This document shows, in pieces, positions 8,401 to 15,278 of a DNA stretch of 19,824 nucleotides (within the stretch, counting starts at the first letter, position 1; each line of letters begins with the position of its first letter). This stretch comes from Actinomycetota bacterium (GTDB lineage: Bacteria; Actinomycetota; Humimicrobiia; Humimicrobiales; Humimicrobiaceae), in assembly GCA_028697935.1 (NCBI GenBank), contig JAQVEM010000003.1, positions 10,103 through 29,926 on the forward strand. Direction: 5' to 3'. Position numbers and translations under genes: made by a program. Under the pieces are notes generated by a model, which saw only the letters and a list, made by a program, of their open reading frames with translations, did not search any database and was not told where the DNA came from.

Positions 8401-9348
8401 TAAGGCTGAAATGTCCACCACATCATTATTATATCTCAGGTCCAGCTCTTTTAATTTAGTCAATCCGGCAATAAAGGAAATATCCGGTATATCACAATTA
8501 CGAATATTCAATCTTTCAAGGTTCTTTAAATTTTTAAGTAACTCTACCTCATTTCTGATGTTAACATTTCTCATTATAAGTGTTTTAAGATTTGTAAGGT
8601 CTGCAATTGGTGCTATTGATTCAATTTCTCTGTTTGAATGTATGTTTAAATACTCTAATTCTTTGAGTTCTGCCAGGGCTGAAATATCTACTACATTATT
8701 TTCTCTTAAATTTAGCTCTTTTAATGAAATCAAATTTTTTAAAGGTGATATATTACTAATAGCATTTTCCCTGAGGTCAAGTATCTCTAAATTATTAAGA
8801 TTACTTAAAGGAGATATATCTTCGATACTATTCTCTCTTAAATACAGCTCCTCTAATTGCTTAAATTGCCCGATAAGGCTTATATCTGATAATCTAATAT
8901 AGTTATCGCCATCTCCTTTTGCAATGTTATGATTTAGATTTAAAACAATGAGCGGAAGGCCAGAAATAGAATTAAAATTAATTTTCTCAAGGTCTGCAAT
9001 ACCATTATTACTTAAATTTAAATCTACTAATTTTTTTAGATTCTTCAACGGGCTTACATCTTCAATGTTATTGTCCTCAAGATTCAGGAAGGTAAGGTTA
9101 TGTAAATATTCTATACCATCAAGACAGGTGATTTCTTTACCTGATGCATCAAGTATTGTAATATTTAGAAGGTCATCTTTACATATTGGTCTATTTTGAT
9201 TGCCAAGTGCATCTCTTATAGCTTCTTCAAGACCTTTATCCTTAAATTCAACTCTCGGGTCAACCATGCGTGAAATAAACAGGACCGCTACTAAAGCCAG
9301 TACAAAGAGGACAAATATCATATTTTTTTTTGATAGTAAATTTTTCAT
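5482..9348 (-). CDS. Extracytoplasmic LRR / chitobiase-like / CotH kinase protein
   Basis: A 1288-residue protein with an N-terminal signal anchor (residues 9-26; no lipobox or clear cleavage site), so it probably faces outside. A short cap with FKDKGLEEAIRDALG (35-49) is like that of internalins. Internalin/SDS22-type leucine-rich repeats of about 22 residues run from 70 to 613. An Ig-like chitobiase C-terminal-type domain follows (about 676-776; IYYTLDGSEPDESSSIYTGP). The CotH kinase domain spans about 788-1130, with RIHGNSTRNTRIKALRIYA (candidate nucleotide-binding Lys870), GEYWGIYNIRER (951-962) and FDIDYGFG (1081-1088; metal-binding Asp candidates). The C-terminus (1200-1286) resembles an InlB B-repeat, with GYEFSGWDG and LTAVF. 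CotH of Bacillus phosphorylates spore-coat proteins; the substrate here is unknown. Its ATG shares one base with the stop of the upstream glycosyltransferase (TAATG), so it belongs to the polysaccharide operon. Confidence 0.93.
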   Translation of the reverse strand: MKNLLSKKNMIFVLFVLALVAVLFISRMVDPRVEFKDKGLEEAIRDALGNQNRPICKDDLLNITILDASGKEITCLDGIEYLHNLTFLNLEDNNIEDVSPLKNLKKLVDLNLSNNGIADLEKINFNSISGLPLIVLNLNHNIAKGDGDNYIRLSDISLIGQFKQLEELYLRENSIEDISPLSNLNNLEILDLRENAISNISPLKNLISLKELNLRENNVVDISALAELKELEYLNIHSNREIESIAPIADLTNLKTLIMRNVNIRNEVELLKNLKNLERLNIRNCDIPDISFIAGLTKLKELDLRYNNDVVDISALSNLKELEYLDLYSNKYVESIAPIADLANLKTLIIENLYRINDIELLGNLKNLQILDMHDCRVQDISFISRLTNLKELNLSYNNARDFSPLGNLNNLEILDLSSTGITDLSSLKNVTSLKELDLRDNSGIKDISALSNLKELEYLNLNSSKGVESIAPITNLTNLKTLILRNVNVGDEVNLLKNLKNLERLNIRNCNIPDISFVTGLTKLKELKLRDNIRIKDISALSNLKEMEYLNIHSNNKIESIAPITNLTNLKTLIMRNVNAGEEAELLTDLVNLQRLNIRNCNISDISFIARLFESGALQDNPLTDEKATIDIRDNPVFESSSDEDKLESIRPYWKNINLKTPFVLPDPPYQLEPPVFSCTGGFYKEEFLLEIETNDPEAKIYYTLDGSEPDESSSIYTGPIKIDSRRGEPNVLSEITTSPDFKEPVGEVFKVTVVRARAIKDSDTISSVVTHTYIVDESNEGSKNRYSLPVISISTDSDNLFNSDYGIFVQGTSFNEERRYQSGNYTKKGGEWERPIHIEFFEPDGTPGFSQNAGLRIHGNSTRNTRIKALRIYASDLYDDSDMFNYPIFPGLLKPNSNESLTDFNNFILRNSGNDYNETYFRDGILQSLVSHLGLDTQAYRPAVVFINGEYWGIYNIRERYDKWYFATRYGVDIDEVVTLEGPEGIVKTGKPEDNIPYLEMVEFVKKNINSGTINNPDIYAKINTLIDIDNFINYFATEIFFGNTDWPQHNIGFWRTKTETYEPDAPYGHDGRWRCMMFDIDYGFGLWNRSAEDDALDHAAGINALFASLLENNEFRYQFINTMADLLNSIFRPEYTVAKIEEAKSVLAPEMPEHLKRWNYLDGSIEHWDKEVREMIDFAVERPSFQIQHIIEFFSLSGTVEINLITDSQKGYIKINSLELKEVTPGIENPSNWKGIYFKEIPVTITAIPYPGYEFSGWDGIDNNNLSITITPEEDLTLTAVFSNK
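7510..8685 (-). repeat. Four-copy 273-bp super-repeat inside the LRR region
   Basis: Within the LRR-CotH gene, a unit of 91 codons (four LRRs) recurs at 8413-8685, 8140-8412, 7735-8007 and 7510-7734; the last copy is cut to 75 codons. A common DNA word starting ATAAGTGTTTT lies in phase at about 8573, 8300, 7895 and 7622. The intervals are 273, 405 and 273; the 405 interval is one unit plus 132 bases, or two extra LRRs. Protein units start ISAL-[SA]-[NE]-LKE-[LM]-EYL and contain ESIAPI, a LKTLI strand and an N-terminal DISF in the fourth LRR. This indicates tandem duplication of a multi-LRR block. Confidence 0.9.
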
Positions 9349-10583
9349 TAGCTTGGAGAAGTTTTCTCTAATATATTATTGTAGATCCTGACCAACTGTT
9401 TGTTCAATATTTCAACATTATAGTTTTGTTCAATGATTTTTCTGCCTTTCAATCCCATTACTTTTCTCTTTTCAGGATTATTTATCAAGTATCTTATTTT
9501 ATCTGCAATACTATCTACATCTTTTTCAGAGACCAGAAAACCGGACTCACCATTCATAACAAGCTCGGGTATGCCAGTATGAAATGATGATATAACGGGT
9601 AGTCCCATAGCCATTGCCTCCATTAAAACAATAGGTATCCCTTCCTGGTCGCCGTCCTGAGATGTTACACTGGGAGCAAGTAAAATATCTGATTCGTAAA
9701 GAAACTTTATAACTTCTTCATAAATTTTATAGCCCAGGATTTTGACATTTTTCTCAAGCCCCAATTTAGAAATTAAATTATTAAGTTGTTCTTTAAGTGG
9801 TCCATCACCGATTATATTATACTCAATATGCGGGAATTCTTTAATTAATATTGCTACTGCTCTGATAGCGTATTCAAAACCCTTTTTCTCAACGAGTCTG
9901 CCAATTGATATTAATTTAGGTATTTCATTATTATATAGTTCTTTTTTTAAATTAAAATTTTTTAATTCAATACCCATTCTGTGTACTGTTATTTTATCTT
10001 TCGGGCAACCCAGTTCAATTAATGATTTTTTCCAATAGTTGCTTATCGGGAGAAAAGAATCACCTGTTTTGAACAAAAAATTATAAGTATCACGCCCTCT
10101 TTTTAAAATATGTTTTGACATATCAGTACCATGAAATGAAGTTAATAGTTTGCCTTTAATAACCCCGATATCTTTTAATGTTGCTCCTACTTTTCCATTT
10201 GGCCCAAAATGACAGTGCAATATGTCAAATTCATTATTTAAAAAAGGATATATTTCAAAAAGGAGTGAAAAAGATAACGCTTTTTTCCCATACTTAAAAA
10301 AATTTAAAGATTTCGAGATTATAATTGGATTCCTGTAAAAGTTTTTAATTATTATATTTATTGCCTTAAAAATTCTTTTAATCTTACTTTTAGGAGTAGT
10401 AAGATAATGAACCCGATTCATTAAATTGTATTTTTTAACGTCATCTTGTATTTTATTCTCTTCAGGGTTTTTAAATGCGAATATTTCTACGTCATGCCCT
10501 AAATCTATTAGTCCGGTTATTTGATTTAATATAAATGTCTCTGATAGTTTTGGAAATGAACTAACAAGAAAAGCTATCTTCAT
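9348..10583 (-). CDS. GT4-family glycosyltransferase (WcaL/AmsK-like)
   Basis: Retaining GT-B glycosyltransferase of 411 residues, predicted to add a sugar during exopolysaccharide repeat assembly. The N-terminus SSFPKLSETFILNQI (8-22) is characteristic of the colanic acid/amylovoran WcaL/AmsK branch. Other motifs are HCHFGPNG (123-130), SFHGTDMS (149-156), HRMGIEL (201-207), SIGRLVEKKGFEYAI (226-240) and IIGDGPL (257-263). The catalytic EX7E is Glu314 to Glu322 in QEGIPIVLMEAMAMGLPVIS. Upstream of the ATG a GCGAGGA-type ribosome site lies about 6 bases away. The stop overlaps the start of the LRR-CotH gene by one base, so the two are probably translated together. Donor and linkage are not predictable. 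Confidence 0.94.
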   Translation of the reverse strand: MKIAFLVSSFPKLSETFILNQITGLIDLGHDVEIFAFKNPEENKIQDDVKKYNLMNRVHYLTTPKSKIKRIFKAINIIIKNFYRNPIIISKSLNFFKYGKKALSFSLLFEIYPFLNNEFDILHCHFGPNGKVGATLKDIGVIKGKLLTSFHGTDMSKHILKRGRDTYNFLFKTGDSFLPISNYWKKSLIELGCPKDKITVHRMGIELKNFNLKKELYNNEIPKLISIGRLVEKKGFEYAIRAVAILIKEFPHIEYNIIGDGPLKEQLNNLISKLGLEKNVKILGYKIYEEVIKFLYESDILLAPSVTSQDGDQEGIPIVLMEAMAMGLPVISSFHTGIPELVMNGESGFLVSEKDVDSIADKIRYLINNPEKRKVMGLKGRKIIEQNYNVEILNKQLVRIYNNILEKTSPS

Positions 10584-10615
10584 TTTTCGTCCTCGCTATA
10601 AAACTTTACATAAAA

Positions 10616-11887
10616 CTACTTACTATATTTCTGCTTTATTATCAATCCGGGTTCGAATGCAGATTTTCTGGCTTCATCTACTTTATTATATATAATTTGT
10701 TTAATATGTGGCAATTCTTCAATGAAACTATCCAGGGAATGTATCATTGATTCAGCATCAAGCTTTTCAATGTCATGTACCCATTTTTTTAATCCAAATT
10801 GTTTAAATAACTCAATAGTCTTAAATTCATAAGCTATTGGGAAGGCAGGTGTTCCAGCACACATTGATAGAATTGCAGCATGCATACGGGTTGATATTGT
10901 TAAATCAAAATTTTCATAAATATTAATAAGTTCTTTAGGATGATGAAAATCAGTATCTACGGTAACATTTTTTTTGATAGCATCGGGTAGATTTTTAAAT
11001 ATATCTATAGCTACTGTTGAATCATCAAATCTATATTCAGGAATTCCCTGGCATGTTGAAATAAATACTATTTCACTATTGTATTTTTTTACCAGATGTA
11101 TGGTTATTTTTCTTATAGCTTCTAAATAATTTTGAATGCCAGTATTACCCGGGATACTTTTAAAATGTTTCCACTCACGTACAGAAATGGCGACTTTTTT
11201 AATTTTTTTAGATTCATTAAATAATAGCAGCCGTCTATATTTTGATTTATCAGCTAAATAAAATGCAGCATCTGCGCTGATAAATATTTTATTACTTTCA
11301 ACGCCTAATTCCAGTAGATGTTTTTTTGAAAGCTCGTCTCTTACAAAAATTAATCCACTTTCACGAAATATTTTTTTTAATCTCCGTCGGTTATCAGGTT
11401 CATTAAAAGGTCCCAGTGATTGGGTAAAAAAAATCAGGGGTGTATCTGTACAGAGAGCAGCTTCAAAGTCCAATAATCTGGGTTCTAGATTATAATTTTC
11501 AACAAGATATGTTCCACCTGTGCTAATTATAAGATCTGCTGATTTATAATCATTTAGTATTTTAAGTTCTTGTTTTTTTAAAAACATCTTTGATAATTGT
11601 TCGCTTTTTCTCCAGATATTAAGACCAATTTTAAAGCGTTTTTTTGAAATTTTACGGGGAATTTTACCAATAAATCTTACTCCGGGTAAATCAACAATAT
11701 ATTTATATAAAATTTCAGAAAAATTACACTGAGGAAAATATTTCCTGGATATTTCTGCTTGATTTGCATAGATTGAAAAAGAAATATTCTCATCAGGAAA
11801 TACCTTTTTAAGTATATCGATAGTTCCTAATAATATTGAAGCATCTCCTCCGTTGAGTGGTACAATGTTTGTAATGATAATTTTCAT
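10616..11887 (-). CDS. Polysaccharide pyruvyl transferase family protein
   Basis: GT-B-like protein of 423 residues in the family that transfers pyruvate from phosphoenolpyruvate as a ketal onto a sugar of an exopolysaccharide; some members act as glycosyltransferases instead. The N-terminus has NGGDASILLG (12-21), matching the family's N-x-GD loop. Further signatures are ISTGGTYL (121-128), FFTQSLGP (153-160), FVRDELSKKHLLELGV (181-196) with SADAAF (204-209), and the C-terminal active-site region LTISTRMHAAILSMCAGTP (329-347), carrying the conserved Arg334-Met-His336. No strong Shine-Dalgarno lies before the ATG. A 225-base gap separates it from the preceding GT2 gene, so an internal promoter is possible; 32 bases separate it from the next gene. 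Confidence 0.88.
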   Translation of the reverse strand: MKIIITNIVPLNGGDASILLGTIDILKKVFPDENISFSIYANQAEISRKYFPQCNFSEILYKYIVDLPGVRFIGKIPRKISKKRFKIGLNIWRKSEQLSKMFLKKQELKILNDYKSADLIISTGGTYLVENYNLEPRLLDFEAALCTDTPLIFFTQSLGPFNEPDNRRRLKKIFRESGLIFVRDELSKKHLLELGVESNKIFISADAAFYLADKSKYRRLLLFNESKKIKKVAISVREWKHFKSIPGNTGIQNYLEAIRKITIHLVKKYNSEIVFISTCQGIPEYRFDDSTVAIDIFKNLPDAIKKNVTVDTDFHHPKELINIYENFDLTISTRMHAAILSMCAGTPAFPIAYEFKTIELFKQFGLKKWVHDIEKLDAESMIHSLDSFIEELPHIKQIIYNKVDEARKSAFEPGLIIKQKYSK

Positions 11888-12112
11888 ATCTGATTTCGTT
11901 TTTTAATCTTGAATTTTTTCCAACCAGGTTTTATCCTTTTACACAGGATACAGAGCTTTTCATATCAATTTATAAAATCTCTTTTAATCAAAATGTTAGA
12001 TTAACACTTTTTAATTTTAAAACAATATATTTATAAAATAAAAGAAAAATTAGAATTATGCTATATTTGTTTGGAAGTGACGTGCAGAATGTAATTAAAA
12101 TTAAGATATAAT
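11888..12112. other. Intergenic gap within the minus-strand cluster
   Basis: This 225-base A+T-rich gap has no open frame that looks coding. It contains a 6-base inverted repeat, TATCCT/AGGATA (11932-11937 and 11945-11950, 7-base spacer), lying 45-63 bases upstream of the pyruvyl transferase ATG. There is also an all-A+T hairpin at 12098-12114 by the GT2 stop. No convincing -35/-10 pair was recognised, though the gap would have room for an internal promoter. Confidence 0.4.
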
Positions 12113-12775
12113 TTATTTTAAAATATCAATCACTTTTATGCTTTTATCACTGGGAAACCAGGATAAGACAGTATCTCTTGATATGTCCATTCCTTTTGCT
12201 TTTTTCCACGCATCACCGGAGGCACCTTTAAAGTGTCTTATTAATGTATGATAGTCTTTAACTGCAACAACAGGATAATTATTTTCTAACATCTGTGCCT
12301 GTAACTTTGTCAGACTCCACCACCATTCAAAATTCTCATCAAGTTTAAATTGCATATATATATCTTTTTGAATTAAAAAGCAAAAACCATCAGCCCGCAG
12401 AGGTGGTTTCAGACAGACACCTAAAGATGCTGCACCTTCTCCGTTCCATAAGGCAGATATTAACTTATCCAGCCATGCACCATCTAGAATTTCAATATCA
12501 GAGTTTAAAAGTAGAATATACCTGGAATTGCTTGAACATAATTCTAAACCTATATTATTTCCTCTAGCATAAAATAAATTTTTATCGCTGTAAAAGAGTT
12601 TTGTTATATATCCCTTTGACTTATAATAGAAAAGCAATTTTTGAGTTTTTATATTAGATGCATTATCGATAACGATAAGCTCATAATCCTTATAACTGGT
12701 TTTTTTTACCAGAGACTCTATACTTATTTTTACATATCGTGGTGCATTGTGGACAAGCATTATAATACTTACCAT
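12113..12775 (-). CDS. GT2-family glycosyltransferase (short)
   Basis: Inverting GT-A glycosyltransferase of 220 residues. It is short but carries a whole GT-A core: VSIIMLVHN (2-10), YELIVIDNAS (31-40), YARGNNIGLEL (69-79) and LLLNSDIEIL (88-97), in which Asn91-Ser92-Asp93 takes the DXD metal/nucleotide position. A C-terminal half with WWW (151-153) and RHFKGASGDAWKKAKG (180-195) follows. The latter motif recurs in the neighbouring GT2 protein (HHLKGASGGSRKAQ), suggesting the two are related or act on similar intermediates. A GAGAGG ribosome site lies 11 bases before the ATG. It has no membrane segment and lacks the extra C-terminal domain of larger rhamnosyltransferases. Substrate unknown. 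Confidence 0.88.
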   Translation of the reverse strand: MVSIIMLVHNAPRYVKISIESLVKKTSYKDYELIVIDNASNIKTQKLLFYYKSKGYITKLFYSDKNLFYARGNNIGLELCSSNSRYILLLNSDIEILDGAWLDKLISALWNGEGAASLGVCLKPPLRADGFCFLIQKDIYMQFKLDENFEWWWSLTKLQAQMLENNYPVVAVKDYHTLIRHFKGASGDAWKKAKGMDISRDTVLSWFPSDKSIKVIDILK

Positions 12776-12839
12776 TGTATTTAAAACCTCTCGACTAGAA
12801 TAATAATTTTTTTATTTTATTTATGCTATAACAAGATTA

Positions 12840-13733
12840 TCACTTTAATAATTTATTTGACTCAATACAAGCCTTTATAATCTGAGTTGTCCTTGCCAGC
12901 GGCAAAAGAGGATTTTTCAGATTTCCCTTTTTAAAAAAACCACTTATTGGCTCTCTAAATGAAATTGCACACATAATTTCATGTAATATAAATTGTTGAG
13001 TACCCCATCCTGGAAAATGTTTTTTATAGAGATACATCCAGGATAATAAACGCTTATATTGCAAATTTTTCTGGGCTTTGCGTGATCCACCGGATGCTCC
13101 TTTTAAATGGTGTATAAAGGGTTTTGTACTGTGATAAATTTTAGCCCCATTTTTAAATAATCTAAAACCAAGTTCAATATCTGCCATTCGTGGCATCTTT
13201 TCATCATATCCATTAACATCAAAGAAAGCCTCTCTTTTTACTGATGTGTTTCCTCCGATTGTGTATAAAACCATTCCATGCCATTTTGTTGGAATTGTTT
13301 TTAAAAAAAAGCTAACGGGGTCTGAATATCTGTAATCACGCATAAAATATTCTGGTAGTTCCCATGTCAGCGAATTTGGACCAACTACTACATCAACATT
13401 TTCTTCATACATCACCCTGAGATGCTGTTCAAGGAAATCTTCTCTGAATTCACAGTCATCATCTATAAAAATGAGTATTTCACCGGTACTGTTTCTGGCA
13501 CCAATATTTTGTGCAGGAGCGTGCATGGGCTTATCAAGGTTAATTACTTTAAGGGGCAGTTCTTTGAAAGACTCATAAAAACCCTGCGGTCTGTCTTTTA
13601 TTGGAGTCTGGTCTGATATTATTACTTCTTTAGGTTTTATTGTTTGTTTTAAAAGAAGTTCTAAAATTGTCTGCAAATAATTGTATCTGTAATATGTGTG
13701 TATAATTACACTTGCTTTATCATTTAAATTCAT
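12840..13733 (-). CDS. GT2-family glycosyltransferase
   Basis: Inverting GT-A glycosyltransferase of 297 residues. It has ASVIIHTYYR (7-16), PKEVIISDQT (34-43), HAPAQNIGARNSTGEILIFID (71-91, donor-binding and metal region) with the DDD motif at 91-93, and NTSVKREAFFDVNGYDEK (162-179), a GT2 hallmark before the acceptor/base region. ADIELGFRL (184-192) supplies the catalytic-base ED equivalent with Asp185-Glu187. HHLKGASGG (208-216) is shared with the adjacent GT2 protein. It is the first gene of the minus-strand operon, facing the divergent promoter region. The ribosome site is weak (AAAGAT just before the ATG). Substrate unknown. Confidence 0.92.
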   Translation of the reverse strand: MNLNDKASVIIHTYYRYNYLQTILELLLKQTIKPKEVIISDQTPIKDRPQGFYESFKELPLKVINLDKPMHAPAQNIGARNSTGEILIFIDDDCEFREDFLEQHLRVMYEENVDVVVGPNSLTWELPEYFMRDYRYSDPVSFFLKTIPTKWHGMVLYTIGGNTSVKREAFFDVNGYDEKMPRMADIELGFRLFKNGAKIYHSTKPFIHHLKGASGGSRKAQKNLQYKRLLSWMYLYKKHFPGWGTQQFILHEIMCAISFREPISGFFKKGNLKNPLLPLARTTQIIKACIESNKLLK

Positions 13734-13956
13734 ATCTTTAAAATTATATGGTAAGTAAAAGCATTAAATACTGGTTTTCATTTATAAACACTGTCTAATG
13801 GTTAGAAAAAATTATATAATAACTTATCTTTTTTTAGAATAATAATATATTATATGAATTTAAGAAAAGGCATATTTTTTATATAATTACTTAGTATTAA
13901 TTTAATCCGGTTGGCCTGGATTATTTTATCTCTCAGGAATTACAGAGGGAGCATTT
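13734..13956. promoter_or_regulatory. Divergent promoter region between the two polysaccharide operons
   Basis: This 223-base gap lies between a minus-strand GT2 gene and the plus-strand dehydrogenase gene, so promoters in both directions are expected. On the plus strand, TATAAT occurs at 13815-13820 and 13882-13887, but the matching -35 boxes are poor. Downstream of the second lies a perfect inverted repeat TAATCC/GGATTA (13903-13908 and 13918-13923, 9-base loop) followed by TTTTA, which would fall in the mRNA leader. No clear minus-strand promoter was picked out. No gene is seen. Confidence 0.45.
13945..13951 (+). promoter_or_regulatory. Ribosome binding site for the dehydrogenase gene
   Basis: GAGGGAG lies 5 bases before the ATG at 13957, which supports that start. 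Confidence 0.6.
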
Positions 13957-15276
13957 ATGACGTTAGAAAACTTTTATAAAGATCTGCAGGATAAAAAGAA
14001 AAGTATAGCTGTAGTAGGTCTGGGCTACGTTGGTATTCCAATTTTGACCCATCTTGGAAGACATTTTAAAACTATAGGATTTGATATAAGTAAGGATAAG
14101 CTGGAAGATATAAAAAACAAAAATAATCTGGAAGATTTTCCAGAACTTGAGGAGATAGGAAATATTGATTGCACATTATCTTCAGATGAGAAGGTATTGA
14201 AAAATGCCAGCTTTTTTATAATAACAGTACCTACACCGGTAGATAAACATAACGACCCTGACCTGACAGCACTAATTAGTGCAACAGAGATAGTTGGTAA
14301 AAATATGCCAGAAGATTCTATAGTTGTATATGAATCTACAGTTTATCCAGGGCTAATAGAAGAAGTGTGTGTACCTGTACTTGAAAAACAATCCGGGTAC
14401 AGGGGTGGCGTTGATTTCCATGTAGGTTATTCTCCTGAAAGAATAAACCCTGGAGATAAAACTCATACCCTTGAAAATATTGTAAAAGTTGTTTCAGCGC
14501 AGGATGAGGCCTCACTTGATATAGTCGATAAAGTATATTCAAAAATAATAAAAGCAGGAACATACAGAGCTGAAAGTATAAGAGTCGCTGAAGCAGCAAA
14601 AGTAATTGAAAATATTCAGAGAGATTTAAATATTGCCCTTGTCAATGAACTTGCAATGATATTTTTAAAAATGGGCATTGACTCCAATCAGGTTTTTAAT
14701 GCGGCTAAAACCAAGTGGAATTTTCTGGATTTTAAACCCGGTCTTGTTGGAGGTCATTGTATAGGGGTGGACCCATTTTACCTTACGTACAAAGCAATGG
14801 AGATAGGATATCATCCGGAAATAATACTTGCAGGAAGAAGAATCAATGATAATATGAGTTATTTTATAGGAAATGAAATATTAAAAAATCTACTGGCCAA
14901 TTCAGAAGTTAATGGTAAATTAAAAATAGCTTTATTCGGAATAACCTTTAAAGAAAATATTAAAGATATAAGAAACTCAAAAGTTGTTGACCTGTATAAA
15001 TATTTAAAGCAATACGGAGCAAGTGTCCAGGTGCACGACCCTGTTGCTGATAAGGAGCAGGTTTATAAAGAGTACGGTATAGAAATAGTTGAATACAGGG
15101 ATATAAATAATATGGATGCAGCTGTTTTTTGCGTTGCACATGATAATTTTAAGCAAATAGAACTACCAGCATTAAAATCAAAGTTCAGGAATGAGCACCC
15201 TTATATTTTTGATGTCAAAGGAATTTTTGATAAGAAAGCTCTTGAAAGTGCCGGGTTTAAATACTGGAGGTTATAA
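13957..15276 (+). CDS. UDP-HexNAc 6-dehydrogenase (TviB/WbpA/WbpO-like)
   Basis: NAD-dependent nucleotide-sugar dehydrogenase that oxidises C6 of a UDP-N-acetylhexosamine to the uronic acid in two steps in the cytoplasm. The 439 residues are typical of the family. The N-terminal Rossmann motif is IAVVGLGYVGIPI (17-29). FIITVPTPVDKHNDPDL (87-103) and VYESTVYPG (124-132) follow. The substrate-binding helix has EAAKVIENIQRDLNIALVNE (212-231, Lys215). The catalytic cysteine is Cys268 in PGLVGGHCIGVDPFYLTYKA (261-280), and the C-terminal UDP-binding domain begins near ITFKEN. PVDKHNDPDL and GVDPFYL favour the TviB/WbpO type over the UDP-glucose type, and the next gene is a TviC-like epimerase. Whether the substrate is UDP-GlcNAc or UDP-GalNAc is inferred. 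Confidence 0.95.
   Translation: MTLENFYKDLQDKKKSIAVVGLGYVGIPILTHLGRHFKTIGFDISKDKLEDIKNKNNLEDFPELEEIGNIDCTLSSDEKVLKNASFFIITVPTPVDKHNDPDLTALISATEIVGKNMPEDSIVVYESTVYPGLIEEVCVPVLEKQSGYRGGVDFHVGYSPERINPGDKTHTLENIVKVVSAQDEASLDIVDKVYSKIIKAGTYRAESIRVAEAAKVIENIQRDLNIALVNELAMIFLKMGIDSNQVFNAAKTKWNFLDFKPGLVGGHCIGVDPFYLTYKAMEIGYHPEIILAGRRINDNMSYFIGNEILKNLLANSEVNGKLKIALFGITFKENIKDIRNSKVVDLYKYLKQYGASVQVHDPVADKEQVYKEYGIEIVEYRDINNMDAAVFCVAHDNFKQIELPALKSKFRNEHPYIFDVKGIFDKKALESAGFKYWRL
15266..15270 (+). promoter_or_regulatory. Strong GGAGG ribosome binding site for the epimerase gene
   Basis: GGAGG overlaps the end of the dehydrogenase gene. The only in-frame codon at normal distance for the epimerase frame is ATA at 15279 (8-base spacer). 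The next GTG in that frame, at 15399, is inside the cofactor-binding domain. Confidence 0.6.
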
Positions 15277-15278
15277 AA

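Noticed and set aside
7510..8685. Periodic repeats as a possible CRISPR or mobile repeat array
   Set aside because: The period is 273 bases, in frame, and encodes LRRs; there are no short direct repeats with unique spacers.
7655..8902. Long open frames on the plus strand opposite the LRR region
   Set aside because: They mirror the repeated LRR codons on the other strand, repeat with the same 273-base period and are rich in Ser, Phe and Leu without domain features; the minus-strand LRR-CotH frame explains them.
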